In this document: piece by piece, positions 34,297-46,670 of the stretch
Numbering within the stretch: position 1 is the first letter of the stretch
How the letters are laid out: each line of letters begins with the position of its first letter
Source: Beverwykella pulmonaria
Taxonomy: Eukaryota > Ascomycota > Dothideomycetes > Pleosporales > Melanommataceae
Reading direction: 5' to 3'
Assembly (NCBI GenBank): GCA_001599595.1
Contig: BCHH01000025.1
Span: forward strand, 31,037 to 95,036
DNA: 64,000 nt
Position numbers and translations under genes: made by a program
The notes under the pieces: generated by a model
What the model was told of the DNA's origin: nothing
Seen by the model: the letters and a program-made list of their open reading frames with translations, nothing else
Databases searched by the model: none

Positions 34297-34601
34297 TGTC
34301 AGATTAAAACACTATTTCGGCTTCAAGAATAATATGGTCACGTTGTGAGATGAATAAATAATAAATATTAATAAATTGATTGATTGATTCTCATGTCGCG
34401 TCCCAGCTATTGTGTTCTTGGCTGGGTTTTATTTCTCGCTTAACCCCATGCACTTAGTCCTATTTCGTTAACCTGTTGCAGGTCTATTTAAGCACATTTT
34501 GCCCAATACCACGACTAATACCCGTCCATCTGACACTTTATCTACTTGGGGGTTATGGAAATACTATTTCCTAAACCCCCATATAGCTCTTACATCTGAC
34601 A
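34297..34601. mobile_element. Solo LTR, TGTCAGATT family, copy 1 (305 bp), carrying a P palindrome
   Basis: Ends TGTCAGATT...ATCTGACA; TSD TTACT (34292-34296, 34602-34606). A P palindrome is at 34,548-34,582. A second copy is at 52,290-52,600. Confidence 0.85.
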
Positions 34602-34933
34602 TTACTTGAACGCGTGATAGCGGCAGGCGGTCAGCTCCACCACGCATTATAAGAGCTGCTTTGCCTGAATCCGCCTAAGACGATGGTTGAACACTTGGAT
34701 GGTGGTGCAAGGAAAGGGTCTTGGTTTTTCTTTCAACTGCCTGCCCCGTCATCACACATATATATGGGCATCCAAACGCCCCACGCCTCACCTTTACTCT
34801 ACACTAAAATTAGATGCAACAATGGCGCATGCTTAGCTCAACCACGCCATACGACGTATACGCGCTACACCATATCACAATCTTAGGACATGCTTAGTTA
34901 GAGTGGACCTAGACGGTACTGCACTGTATATAG
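34602..34933. other. Intergenic, no gene
   Basis: CA-rich with no coding signal. Confidence 0.4.
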
Positions 34934-34998
34934 TGTAAGAGGCTACAGACCTTAGGAATACTTGGTTGGTGAACCTTGGAACCTCAGGTCGGGGTGAC
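34934..34998. mobile_element. TGTAAGAGG-family LTR, 5' fragment
   Basis: The first 65 bp match the starts of the 15,072 and 30,948 copies, then break at the Gypsy LTR, so the Gypsy element inserted into it. Confidence 0.7.
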
Positions 34999-35184
34999 TG
35001 TAAGGAGACTGTCGGCAGGAGATAGAAATATGGGTATAGTGTGTATTCAAGACGAATCCTTGAGGAGTACTCAGGATTCGGAGGGTAACTATATACATAT
35101 CGGCACGTGACCGGAGATCACGTGGTCCGAGACCTGGCCGAAGGCTGGCCGAGGATGGCCCGGAGGGGAAGGTTGCTCGTGACA
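34999..35184 (-). repeat. 3' LTR of the Gypsy element (186 bp)
   Basis: On the minus strand it runs TGTCACGAGC...CTCCTTACA. It is preceded by a polypurine tract (AAGAAAGGGGGGGG, 35,187-35,202 on the complementary strand), the normal plus-strand primer next to a 3' LTR. Confidence 0.75.
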
Positions 35185-36188
35185 GAGCCCCCCCCTTTCT
35201 TGAGGGTCGTCCCGATCCTCTGATACAGAAAAGATTCGGGGAACCTTCTGGACTTCCTCGGTGCCACGCCGGACAAGCGTTGGCCATTTCCTATCCATGC
35301 CTTAGGTGGATTGAACTCCGAAAAACCCTTTTTGGGAAAAATCATGTTAGGAGAAATACACCCAAAGCGCCTGGCAATAGGGCTGCAGGGATTTCTATCC
35401 CCACACCTTACTGCACCATGTCCGTCACAAGCAAACTACGGGTCACGACCTTGATCAATCCATCTGCTTTATGAGATGGCGCGTGGACCGGCAATTCACT
35501 GTGAGTGCCCTGCCATGAACGTATTCTCTACGAATCCTGGCTGGGGCGACATCGGTCAGTGTATGGAGGTCCCTCGGGGCGTCCTTGACCGTGTACTGAG
35601 TGGGATGCTCCTCAGAGAATTTCCCAGAGGTAGATTGTGCAGTGCCACGGCTCTGCGTACCCAGTAGATCACGTCGCTTGACAGTGACCTTACAATTGGG
35701 TCTGTGTAACTCAACAGGCGCTGTATGAGTCACAGGTAGGTGTCGCATTCAGCGGTTGTCCCCCTTGGTGCTCGCGGGCTCCGTGGGGTCGCTGTTTTTG
35801 ACCGTTTTCGGGTCGCGATACGTCATTTATAGACTTCTGTTTCTAGGACAACGATCTTGGCTGATCCACGTGGTTTTGACGCCTCAGCCGTATCATCGCC
35901 TGGTATAGGACACACTCCGTGTACCCAATGGCTCAAGGGGAACCTCTGTTCCTTATTGGATCAATCCCTGGGTTCGGTATGTGTCGGCTGAGTGATGTTC
36001 GTGAAGCATACGCGTGTTTCCTCACCGACCCGATACCCAAGGACTTTCTCCTCATGAGCGGTGAGAAGGCGGCTCTGCGCCGGCACGGCCACGGGTGAAA
36101 GAGTGAGAGCTGTTGGGTGGATATAAGAGAGCGTCCTTTCGCCTTCAACCTCCATTTCCTCAACAACTCACTCTCCTCCTCGCCCATC

Positions 36189-37074
36189 ATGCGCGCTCCT
36201 CATGTAGTCTCTGACTCTATCCTTCCCGATCACGTTTATCAGTTGCCGCCGAACATGCAGTCGCAGCCTAGCCTGACTCGGTTCTGGTGCGAGGCCTGTA
36301 TTGTTTCCTTTACCACGTCGTCCACGAAGGAACCCACGGGTAGTGCGGAGAGCATGGCGGCCGTCATGCGCCATGGCGAATACTGCAGCCAGAAGACCCC
36401 TTTTGGCGTTTGCAATAGCTGCCAGGGTAACAAGAAGGGCGGTTGCGTGCAGGTAGGTCCTTCATCGGCCCGCTGTCGGGGTTTTTGCTGACCCGCGCTT
36501 GGATCAAACCCGTCTTTCGGCGTGCCGTGAACATCCTTGACTTCCTGATTGAACGCGCCCTCGACAAGACTGCCAAAGCCTTGCTTGCTGCCCCCGAGAC
36601 CGATCCTGAGCAGCTCATCGCGGACGAGACTGTTCTCAAGTATTGGCGTGACTGCCATGAGTACGCAAGGCACCTTCGCGACGCCTTCACCGCCTACAGC
36701 GACAATCTCAAACGTGAGATCAAGGCGAGCGGCCTGGACGAGGCGGAGTATCGGAAACAGCGTCAGGCTTCTCGTGAGCACAACATGGACAGGTACAAGG
36801 TAATGGTTCTCCCACCCCTTCTCCTGTTGCAAGGTTCTAACTCCCGTAGGCCGGCATCGGCAGTGTGGGTGAGAAGAAGCCTAGCAATGTTGTCTGTGAT
36901 GAGCACTGGGAGCGCCACTTCGCTACTCCGGAAGGTGGAGCTACCAATCGCGAGAAGCGTTGGTACTACTACGGGACGGATGTCCCTGATGGCAATAAGG
37001 TTGGGACTCCTGTGACTCCGCGTCGCTCGCGGGGTGTCAGTCAAGGCTACGAGTTGAGCCCCTGCCCTCAGTAG
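36189..37074 (+). CDS. Hypothetical protein antisense to the Gypsy element's 3' region
   Basis: Likely exons 36189-36452, 36503-36799 and 36850-37074 give about 262 residues. The N-terminal part has paired Cys (FWCEACIV, then GVCNSCQGNKKGGC), like the small zinc-binding motifs of some fungal repeat-associated proteins. The middle is a charged helical region (RALDKTAKALLAAPE, DETVLKYWRDCHEYARHLRD), and the C-terminus is basic. Intron 2 is canonical. Intron 1 has a good donor (GTAGGT) and branch site (GCTGAC) but ends in TTGG instead of AG, so its acceptor seems mutated or misread. No stop codons interrupt the exons, in contrast to the RIP-damaged pol on the other strand. The family is unknown to me. 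It lies between pol and the LTR and may be cargo of the retroelement. Confidence 0.5.
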
Positions 37075-37304
37075 TGTAGAATATTCATCTCCATTGACTA
37101 GCCATGAAGGCTGTCGGGGTGCTCGCGGGCAACAGCCGGCCCTCAGGCGGACTGATAGTAAGGTTCTGAATTTCATATCATTCGGTATTCATGTGTGATC
37201 GTCAGTGACATGTAATCTGGCTGATTTGGTCTAGGATACGTGATGCTGCAAGCGTCAGGCCTCGGCCTTTTCGTTCCTCAAATTGCCATTGCTTCTGACC
37301 TCGG

Positions 37305-40300
37305 TCAGGCTTTTCTTGGTCGCCCACGGCGTCGTTTTGGTAGATCCTCGGATCTAGTGTGTGAGGTGGTATGAGCCTTGACAGTCCGTTGTCGGCCCCG
37401 CCTATTCCCACCCGTGCCCTGAGACACATCTCGTGGGGTACGGAGGTAATCTTCAAGCAACTCGTTGCATCTGTCAAGATGGTCTGCGGGTTCCCAGGTG
37501 TTGTCCTCATTGGACCACCCAAGCCATTTCACCAAGTACTCCCTTCCTCGGGAGACTGTGTCGCGGTGTCTAAGTATCCCTTTGACCTCATATCTGTCCG
37601 CGGAAAGAGCTTCTTCCGGGATCTGTACGGGTCCTGGTTGAAACCCCTTTGACTCCAAGGGTGCGACCCAAGGTTCAAGGAGGGATACGTTGAACACTGG
37701 ATGTACCCTCTCCATTGATGGAGGGAGATCCAGTCGGTACGCTAAGCGTCCAATGCGTTTAGTAATTGTGAAAGGCCCCAGGAACCGGGCATCAAACTTC
37801 TTTGAAGGACGCATAGTTGTAATGTTTTTTGCCTGTAGGATAACCTGATCCCCTTCGGCGAAGAACCTGTCAGCGCGCCTGGTGTTATACCATTTTGCTT
37901 GACTACGCTGGGCGTGTTCAAGGCTGTATTTAGCAGCCTCCCACATCTCGTTCCATTGCTTAAGATGACCAGCGACCTGCTGTTGCAATTCTGGTGTCTT
38001 GGCTTCCTTGTCCCAGACCTGCGGTGGCCTACAGAGCTAGTGTTCATCAGGTATTCCATCAAATCCCTTAGGGTCTATCCCAAAGGCGACTCGTATGGGA
38101 CAATGTTTATGAGATGCATGGGTTTTGGAGTTATACGCATACTCCGCGTATGGTAATAACTCTCCCCAATTGTCCTGCTTGTAATTCATGTACATGCGCA
38201 GGTACGTCTCTAACTCCTAATTCTGGCGCTCCGTTTGCCCGTCAGTCTGGGGGTGGAAAGCCGTACTGAGCCGGTGGTCTATCTTAAGATGGTAACAGAT
38301 GTCTGACCAGAACTGGCTGGTGAACACAGATCCACGGTCCGACAGAAGCGTATCCGGCGGGCCGTGGGCGAGGAAGCACTGTTTCATCAACAGATCGGCT
38401 ACCCTCTGGGCCGTTACCGTCTTGGTAACGGGGAGATAGCGGACATACTTCGTGAATCTATCCACTAGGACTAGAATCGCGTTGTATTCGTTCCCCTTCT
38501 CATCTTTAGACTTCGGGAGATCTGTCACAAAGTCTAAAGAGTAGTGACGCTACGGCGTACTTAGTGGTGGGAGTGGCTTAAGCAGCCCCTAGGGTTTGTG
38601 CCGCCTAATCTTGTTCAGCTAACAAGAAGGGCACCAGCCAATGTATCTTGTTACATCCCTCTTAAGGTATGGCCAATAGTACTTGCGCCTTAGCAAGTCC
38701 GCAGTTTTCTCAATGCTATAATGGCCCCCTATTGGGTCATCATGGTTCTTTATTAAGATGTTTTCCCGCAGAGCAGAATCTTTGGGAATCCACACTTTCC
38801 CATTCCTGCAGAGGACACCATTGGGGTCAACTTCCCAAAATAGACTGCCCTTCTTCGCCCCGCCCGCTTCCTGACGCGTCAGCGACTCATAAGCGAGATA
38901 GGCCAAATCTCATTCCTGAACCTGCCTAATGTAATCTAGGAGGCGGTCTGGAATCTCCAGTGCGTAAGCGGTTTCGTCTTGCGTGGCTTCTATTGCAAGA
39001 ATGTTTGGTGACGAAACTTGTCCGTTGAGGGCCCGAAGGAGACCCTCAGCAACGTTGAAGTTCTCGTGCCTAGCTTTAAAATCATCAAATTGACACCAGC
39101 ACTCCTGGCCTGTGGGTAGGGCTGTCAATTTGGAGAGCGACGCATTGCAGTTGGCTGAACACATGTCAGGGAATTCCTTTCTAGGAGTATTAACCTTTTC
39201 AGGAGGCTAACGGGGCGCTACTAGCCCCTCCTTGGGGAGGTCTAGTCCCTGTACTGCCTGGCCAGCACTTAAAGCCCTGGACGTCCAGAGCATCCAGATT
39301 CAAAGCTTTTGTTGAAGAGTAGGAAGCATTGCATTGTAACATACTTGCCCCTCTCCTAGAGCAAAGCCCTTTGCATAGTTGGGTCTTCGCGAGGGCCTAT
39401 CAGCTGGATTTTCTAATTCTGGCTTGTATTTGACTTCAAAGTCAAATCAGGCTAACTCTTCCGCCCAACGCGCTTGCTTGGGGGAGAGCTCCTTTGTGGT
39501 CATGAAGTAACGCAAGTTACTGTGATCAGAGAGCACTCAGATCATTGACAGGGTGTGCTCAAGGTACTAGCGCCATGCCTTGAAAGCCTCTACAATCACA
39601 CATAGCTCCTTGTCATGCGTATGCCAACAGAGCTCTGGCCCCAAGAGCTTCTGGCTCCAAAACGCAACTGGCTTCCAATGACAATTGGTTGCCAGCTCTA
39701 ACGTTTTAGGCTAAAGGAGGATTGCTGCCATAGCAAATTCTGAAGCGTCCGTGAGAACCATCACTAGCTTCAAGGGATTGAAGTGCTGAAGTACTGGAGC
39801 GTCCAAGAACTTTTCTCTCAGCATAAAGAAGGCTTCTCGCACTTCTTTAGGCCAGGACCACTCGCAGTTCTACTTTGTAGGACCCTTACGGGGTTTCTTT
39901 TAGGATTTGCGTTTCCTCACCCCGCCCTCTTAAGGCAACGGGGCTTGCGCGACCGTCATATGGTCCACCAACAGGCGTACAATAGAGGAGTAGTTGAAGA
40001 TAAACCTCTGGTAGAAGTTTGTAAACCTAAGAAAGACCTAAATGTCCCTGTAACTCTTAGGTTCAGGCCACTCCTTAATCGTGTGTACCCGCACAGGGTC
40101 CATCACCACACCCCCTAGTGTGACAATAAACCCTAAGTACTCAACTAACTTAGTTAAGAACGTGCACTTGCTGGCCTTGCAATACAGCCCCTATTCAAGG
40201 AGACAGTCAAGGACCTCTTCAACGTGCCTAAGGTGATCTTCCTCCTTCTTAGAGTAAATCAAGATATCATCCAGATACACCACGCAGGTGCGATCTACCA

Positions 40301-40440
40301 GGCCGCCCAAGGCTCTGTAGATGTAGGATTGGAATGTCGCTGGGGCGTTTGCTAGCCCGAACGGCATGACCAGATACTCAAAATGACCGTATCGTGTTTT
40401 GAAGGCTGTTTTCCATTCATCTCCCCCTCAAATGCGGAGC
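37305..40440 (-). pseudogene. Gypsy pol, distal part: RT, RNase H, integrase, chromodomain
   Basis: In minus-strand order: RT continues with [13 protein letters not shown] and the catalytic [11 protein letters not shown] (about 40,270); a degraded RNase H region (39,780-39,200); the integrase zinc-binding segment GHYSIEKTADLLRRKYYW...CPSC, the core with DFVTDLPKS and LLSDRGSVFTSQFW, and HPQTDGQTERQN; and a C-terminal chromodomain (YLVKWLGWSNEDNTWEP, about 37,450) with a basic tail. Many TAG, TGA and TAA codons at former CAG, CGA and CAA positions mark RIP. The chromodomain places it among the chromodomain-bearing Gypsy elements. Confidence 0.85.
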
Positions 40441-40677
40441 CTGTGATAGGGAGGATATAGGTCATCCGGCCACGCTAAAACCTCGTCTAGCAATGTGGTC
40501 CGTGCGCGCCAAGACCCGACCACCAATTGAGCTCACCCGGCCAAATTTAACCTCATCCACTCCACCAACCTGCGCCACGACACAACTTTGGTAAGCTGCA
40601 TATCTTTGCATCCCTGCCTTAGCAAGGCCTATATATTGCTCTCTTATTGCAACCTCACACTCTCCTACGCTATCAAA

Positions 40678-42244
40678 ATGGCTATTGAGTCGCTGGACGA
40701 CTATGTAAGTTTCTCACTGCTCACTCGCTTCAGTTTCACTTCACCATTGCTTCCTCTCAATATAGGAAGGAATTTTCTGGCGAATGCTTTGATAATGCGT
40801 TGCTAACGAATTACAGAAGCCATACAAAGATTACCTCGCCCTTGACAAGCTCCCCGATAATATGCCGGGCTTTGAGAGAAAGATGGTGGGAGTAAGTATT
40901 GTTACGCCAACGCATCTTCAATGCATTGCTAATGCATTAATTAGACCGAGTGGATCAAAGGTGAAAAGGGAGAGCGTGGAAAAGCAGGCGGTGAGGAGAA
41001 GATAGGGCTTGACCCTGTGTCTGGCGAGATGTTCTGCCGCAAGATGGACGGAAACGAGTTGTGCGGTGTAAGTCAAAAATGTCCTGTTATTGCTTCTGTA
41101 TTGCATTGCTAATATAACAACAGCAGAAATACAAGGGACGTGGTGCTCTTGAATTCCATCTAAAGCACGATCACAAAGTCATCATCATCGCTCGTCACAA
41201 AGGCAGGCCTTACACAGCTGAAATTATTTTGATGAAGCGTTAGGTTTTTGTCTTATTATAGTAATAACAATGTTCTAACAATGTCTTAGAATTCTTCCGC
41301 ACTATTATGCTACTCCATCGCACTGAGCAAGCAATCAAGCTTGGTCTCACCCTTCCAGCACCCAAGATGGGAGAGGACTCTGGTACTGAGGAGAACGAAT
41401 TCAAGGTGCGTTTGTATTGCAATATCATTGCATTGCATATGTTAATCCTCACAGCATCCGGAAACAGTACGCGTCGAACAGGCAATTGAGAAATTGAGAG
41501 CTGGCAAGAACATCGTATGTTGTGTAATGTACTCTCATTGCACTGCTGACGCATTAATAGAGTTCTGCGCCGTCCATTCCAAAGACTGTTCCCGCTCAGC
41601 TCTTGAAGGAGTTTGACCGCAAGGGAAAGCCATATCACTTCCACCCAGAGAAGGCCCTTGTGGAGCAACACGTTCTTATGGATGAACAAGGATACCCGCT
41701 ATATCCTGTGAAGGTTGTGCAGGGAGTGACAGTAAGTTTCTTAACACTTTGTTAGTGCATTACTAATGCATTGTAGTCTTTGAACAAAACCGCGGCTATG
41801 AATATCATGCTTGCCCTAGGAATTCGAACCAAGCCAGCCTGTAAAGTCTGTATTGCCAAATTGTCCACGGAGGTGAAGACGAAGAAAGGAATGAGGATGA
41901 AGAAGCCTACTTGTAAAGTATTAATAATTCACTCTCAATGCATTACTAACACATTACACAGCCTGTGGTTTTGCCAGTACCGATGCTCATACTTGCGTGC
42001 TCCTTCGAAAATTCGCGGCTGATGCAGACAATAAGCCGATCGAATATCTTCCTCTGAAAGGTATATACTATTTATCGCTTTAACATTGCATTACTAATGC
42101 ATTATAGGCAATGATGAAGCCTTCAAGAAGCTCCAAGAAATTAGTGCTGGTGGCTGGGCTGTGCGTAAGAATAGGGAGAATGATTCCGCTGAGGAAGAAG
42201 CAGGTGAAGAAGTTGAAGAAGGAGAGGATGAGTATGGTCTTTGA
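40678..42244 (+). CDS. Accessory protein of the Mutator-like element, zinc-finger-like, unknown
   Basis: Ten exons (40678-40704, 40817-40891, 40945-41067, 41124-41238, 41290-41405, 41455-41514, 41561-41731, 41777-41912, 41962-42060, 42108-42244) give 352 residues with every phase closing and no premature stop. The ATG has a good context (CAAAATGG) and a TATATA 48 bp upstream. Cys/His spacing suggests two metal-binding parts: FCRKMDGNELCG followed by FHLKHDH, and CKVCIAKL followed by SCGFASTDAHTC. The C-terminus is acidic (EEEAGEEVEEGEDEYG). I know no homologue; an element-encoded DNA-binding helper is inference. Its nine introns (45-112 nt) share an unusual common 3' end (see findings). Preservation contrasts with the stop-ridden transposase opposite. 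Confidence 0.75.
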
Positions 42245-42589
42245 GGTGGCAATGCATTAGCATTGCTTTGCACTGGCTTAGACTTTGGCTGACACCTTTC
42301 ATTTGGGTTGGTGGGTTTCTTCAGGTGGTTTGGCGTTAAGATGCTTTCTCAATGCATTGCGAGGGTGCATCTCTGAGCATTGCGAGGATGGTTCTCTGAG
42401 CATTTCTGCAGGTTACGGGATCATAAGCTGGCTACTTATTTTCGGTCTCATCTGCTTTTAACCCTTGAAGAGAAGAGGTTAGGAGTATGCTCACAAAGCA
42501 ATAGGATTTCAATATTAGTTTCTATTACTTATTGCCCCTAACAAATCAGGTGAATTATTTAATGCTTGTATCGGCAGAATATAAATTAA

Positions 42590-42905
42590 TGTGACGGTGC
42601 TGCTCAGCAGCTCGACCACACATCACATGAACACGTGTCTGAGACGATGGTGGCAGGAGCTGAGCGGGACCCCGCATCAGATGCGACGGGGTGGCGCACG
42701 CTCAGCTTCACATCGGCGTGAAGTGTATCAGCCACCATGCCACATGCTCGGTCGGGCCGCGCCCGGACCNTACCCTTCTGTATATAGGATCGTTCTCCCT
42801 GAGAACCTCTTCTCGCTCTATCTTAGTGTACTTGAAATAGAGCCAACTTATCCTTTCATTTGCCTGCGCGCATCCACGATAGTGAAGACCGTGCTCGTCA
42901 TCACA
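42590..42905. mobile_element. Solo LTR, TGTGACGG family (316 bp)
   Basis: Ends TGTGACGG...CATCACA; TSD ATTAA (42585-42589, 42906-42910). Contains TATA-like TGTATATAGG. One N at 42,770. It sits between the convergent genes of the Mutator-like element, so it is younger than that element. Confidence 0.85.
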
Positions 42906-42985
42906 ATTAATATATTTCAAAGATAAATATTAATTTTACATGATGAACCCATTTGTAATGCATTGCTAATGCATTATTTTGTTAC

Positions 42986-45900
42986 TCAATACTCCTGTTC
43001 GTCCTCTGGAAGTTCATCTTCCTGCTGATCTATTTCAGTAATATCACTAAGAGCTTGTATTTGCTCCTGAATTGATAGCTCTATTGCTAAAGCTCTAGCC
43101 TGTTGATTATATAATTGTTCTTGTCTAGTAGGAGAACCTACGTCCGATGAAGTAGAACGCATGGGAAGGCACTGAGAAGGTGTTTGAGGGTCACTAAAAC
43201 ATTAATAATGCGTTAGAGTTGCAAGTCAAGTACTCAGTTAGGTTCTCTTACAAATCTGAATCGCTGGATAGCAGAAGCGGGAATGGTTGTAATCTTATTG
43301 TATTAGCAATATATATACAAGCTATTAGAAGTACTTACAGTCTCTGCGCTCTAGGTGTAGCCTCACTGTCTCGGGTAGACGGCTGGGACTGATAGGAAGA
43401 TGAAGGAGTAGAGGGATTTAGTGCTGAGGGCCTTCTGTACATTAGCATCGCAAAGGCAATGCAATACACCCTTATTACCTTGTTGGACTTGCTCGTTTTG
43501 AAACTCTTGATGGAGAGCCAGCCTTCTTCTTTCCATTCTGTTTTGCTAGCCGTCCTCGGCCTTGAGAAGAAATCCTAGGGATATTACCTGATGACGTAGC
43601 CTAAAATAAGAGCCTGTCAAAGCTTGTATCTAGATACTCATCATTGTGATCAATAATCCTGTTACGCTCAGCGCGCGACCCTAGAACGTTAGTATTGTAA
43701 CAGTAATGCAATTTTAATGCACTCACGTTCTTTTGCCATATGTCCGTCCAATCGACTCTCTATAGAAGTGTTGCGGTAGGTATGGGATACACCATATTCC
43801 TGCCGAGCTTCGTACATTGCCATTGAACGTTGATCAAGGTTCCACGCGCTACATGTGTTAACATTGCGTTTTTAAGACGTAAACTAACTAACCTTAAAAT
43901 TGCTGGCAATAGAAACTGCCTTTTTCCGTAGGCATATGACTGGTTTGATGCTTGCTCAGCTGCATTTGTATGGTTTCAAATACTCCGCCATAAAGCATTA
44001 CGCATGCGTGAGCAATGCATATTAAGCCCAGCAGCAATAACAGTATGCTTCTTATGGCGGGCCCAATTAGCTACTGCTGGTATCTCATTTTCTATTTATA
44101 AGTTAAATGCGTTGACATTGCAATAACATTGCAATAAAATTGCTTACCAATAAGGTGATCGCATATTCGGTGATAATCTTTTGATGAAGGAGCAGTTTTA
44201 AGAGCCTGCATCCGACCATGGACAGTCTCTCAATTACCACCTACCCCAGCAGCTCGAGGAATACTGCGGTTGAAGTGGATATAGCATATAATTAGTACAA
44301 ATAGGAGCTGCTCTTGCCATGATCTATGCAATGGATCACAAGAGCTAAGATACATGCCAAAACCTATTAATTCGTTAACAATGTAATATTAATGCAAAGT
44401 TAAGGGTTAATTACCTGCCATCTGTGTTCCTAGCATATCCATTACTACTGCTTTAAATCCGACTCCATGGAGGTACTCCCACTGTATTATCTTGTTTGTA
44501 ACCCGCTCAACGTTTCTAAAATATCTTTAGAAGGATAGATAATAGCTATCAGTAGTTTGCTTGTTGGTAAGAATTTTCCCAAAGACAAAGACTGTATATT
44601 GCGTTAACAATGCATTGATTATTCAAGGCAAACTTACTCCTTCCATGCTCTTCGTCAAACTTGGCCACAATAATCTCATTAAAACCGTCGTCTCTTATGC
44701 GTTTGTATGACATATCTACCTCAAATGACTCTTGCTGCACAAAAAATTCAGCTTGTTCCTTCATAAAGCATATAATTGTACATCCACGAGAGTCGTTATA
44801 GATTGCTTGAATATAGGCCTAGACATGTGTTAGATATGCATTATTAATGTATTATAGGGCCATAAACCTCTGTTGGCTAATTCTTGTGGTTTCTTTCGTA
44901 CTCAAACAATACCCCATTAAAACTTTTTCCTTCAGGATAGAATCGGAGACGCTCAGCATAGAGCATAGCTGATATCCTATCTTGATTGGCAAAAGAGGCA
45001 TGGATCTGCTCTAGAGTGTTGACTTAGTGCTCGTTGCAGAAGGCCTAGAGCTCAGGACTCTTGTAAAATTGTGCTATATGCATTAGCAATGCGAAATAAT
45101 TGCGTTGTAAAGCTTTTTCTTACCTGGCGTAGAGTCAGGTCATAGGAAACGGCGCATACAGGCGAGTAGCCTCCGCGTAATGTCTTTTGGTAGAGTATTT
45201 GGGGGTGGTGGTGCTGTATTGTATTCTCCATGTGATGTAAATGTAATATATGGCGTAAGATTAAGGTCAAATGGGATACATATTGTATAGGTGACTGCTC
45301 CACCGGCAATATAAACCATCTTGCCCTGTCCTTGTGCATAATCAACACCTTGCAATGTCAATAATATGTTAATGCATTGTAAAGCCATAAAACTTACCAC
45401 ACTTCTGTGCTCAAGATGATGTCGCTCTAATTACAGCACACCTATCATCCTTCACCAAATTGCTGATCTGCTCAGGAGTAGTATTAATAAGATGTTTAAG
45501 CAGGTCAAAATTGTAGCTTTCCCGTTTAAGGTACTTAAAGTAATGGTTGTCTCCCTAGGACGGACAATACAGAGAATGGACACAGGCAAGATAGGGAAGC
45601 AATACCCCATTAACGTCCTAAAAGTGTTAGAAATCAATATTAATGCAATAACATAGATTTACGTACTGGATTTTTGGGCGTTTTAAATTCCAGCTTGCAA
45701 CTCTCCCTCTGGTTACGGCATGCCTTTCTCTTAGTAAATCAACCTCTACTAGCATTGTATAATGCAATGGTATTGCGTCGCAGAGTTGCAACCTCTCCTG
45801 TATCCCGATCGCGCAACAGTGCTCAATAACGTGCCCACATTGACCCAGAAACATATTGGTGACGCATATTACGGAGGTCTTCATGAATAAATTGGCAGGC

Positions 45901-46670
45901 TTTAATACCTGAATTAACTCGTGTAGACCGTTCGACCCTAGCGTTAAGGAGAGGTGAGAAGGTTGGCTTGTATTTGACCTTTTCATATGAACTGTACTCT
46001 ACACTCTAATAAGAATTTAGCAATGCATTGTCAATCTTTTATTGTCCACATACCTCAATCATTGACTTTATCTCCTCTCGGGTCATGCCACGAACATCAA
46101 CAATGTAGGTATATCCGTCTAGATGCGTCCGAGGGTATGAGGGAAGGTCATTTACGTAGACGGCTTTGCGAGTAGTAACAGGTGGTATTGTCTAGTTCTC
46201 TCCGCCAACAACATGACCGAAGAAGTCGTCGTCTTCCTACGTATGCATTAACAAAGCGATTACAATGCAATATAATGTTGTCACTCACTGCATCCTCAAA
46301 TTCCACCTCTGCCTCAACTCAACTAGCCTCATACTCTGTATCAGAACCAGAAAGGATCTGATCTGAAGCCTGTAAATGCACTAGTAATGCATCCTGCAAC
46401 CCTTTAAAGCGTTCAACGTAAAGGTTGCAAAGCTGCGTATCCCGTAAGGCTGTATCAAGGCTGTGTACGGGGACATTAGGAGGGGGAATAAGATCGCTCA
46501 GTAACGGTGTTGCTATAAATGCATTAACAAAGCAATAACAATGCGTGAAATAAAACAGTCTCACCCATTTTAAAATCTTTTCTGTCGATAAATATTTTGC
46601 GCAGCGATTCTTCAATGCATTTATAATGCAATACACCGCCTTTTTTCGCTGTTCACCGCCTCTACTCTGC
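42986..46670 (-). pseudogene. Mutator-like (DDE) transposase, many introns, RIP-damaged
   Basis: About 15 exons on the minus strand. N-terminal blocks (LLSDLIPPPNVPVHSLD; VYVNDLPSYP) precede a conserved region of the form CQFIHEDLRNMRHQYVSG and CRNQRESCKLEF. The DDE-like core reads SFEVDMSYKRIR...NEIIVAKF (first Asp), AVVMDMLGTQ (second Asp), FNRSIPRAAG, then NWARHKKHTVIAAGLN and a TNAAEQAS-N-SYAYGK helix. The C-terminus is Ser/Pro-rich and ends EEDEQEY-like at the TGA at 42,986. CAG/CGA-type stops (TGA 46,3xx; TAG 46,2xx; several later) make it inactive. The start near 46,670 is uncertain. I infer the Mutator superfamily from the catalytic layout and the 10-bp TSD, not from a database match. 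Confidence 0.65.
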
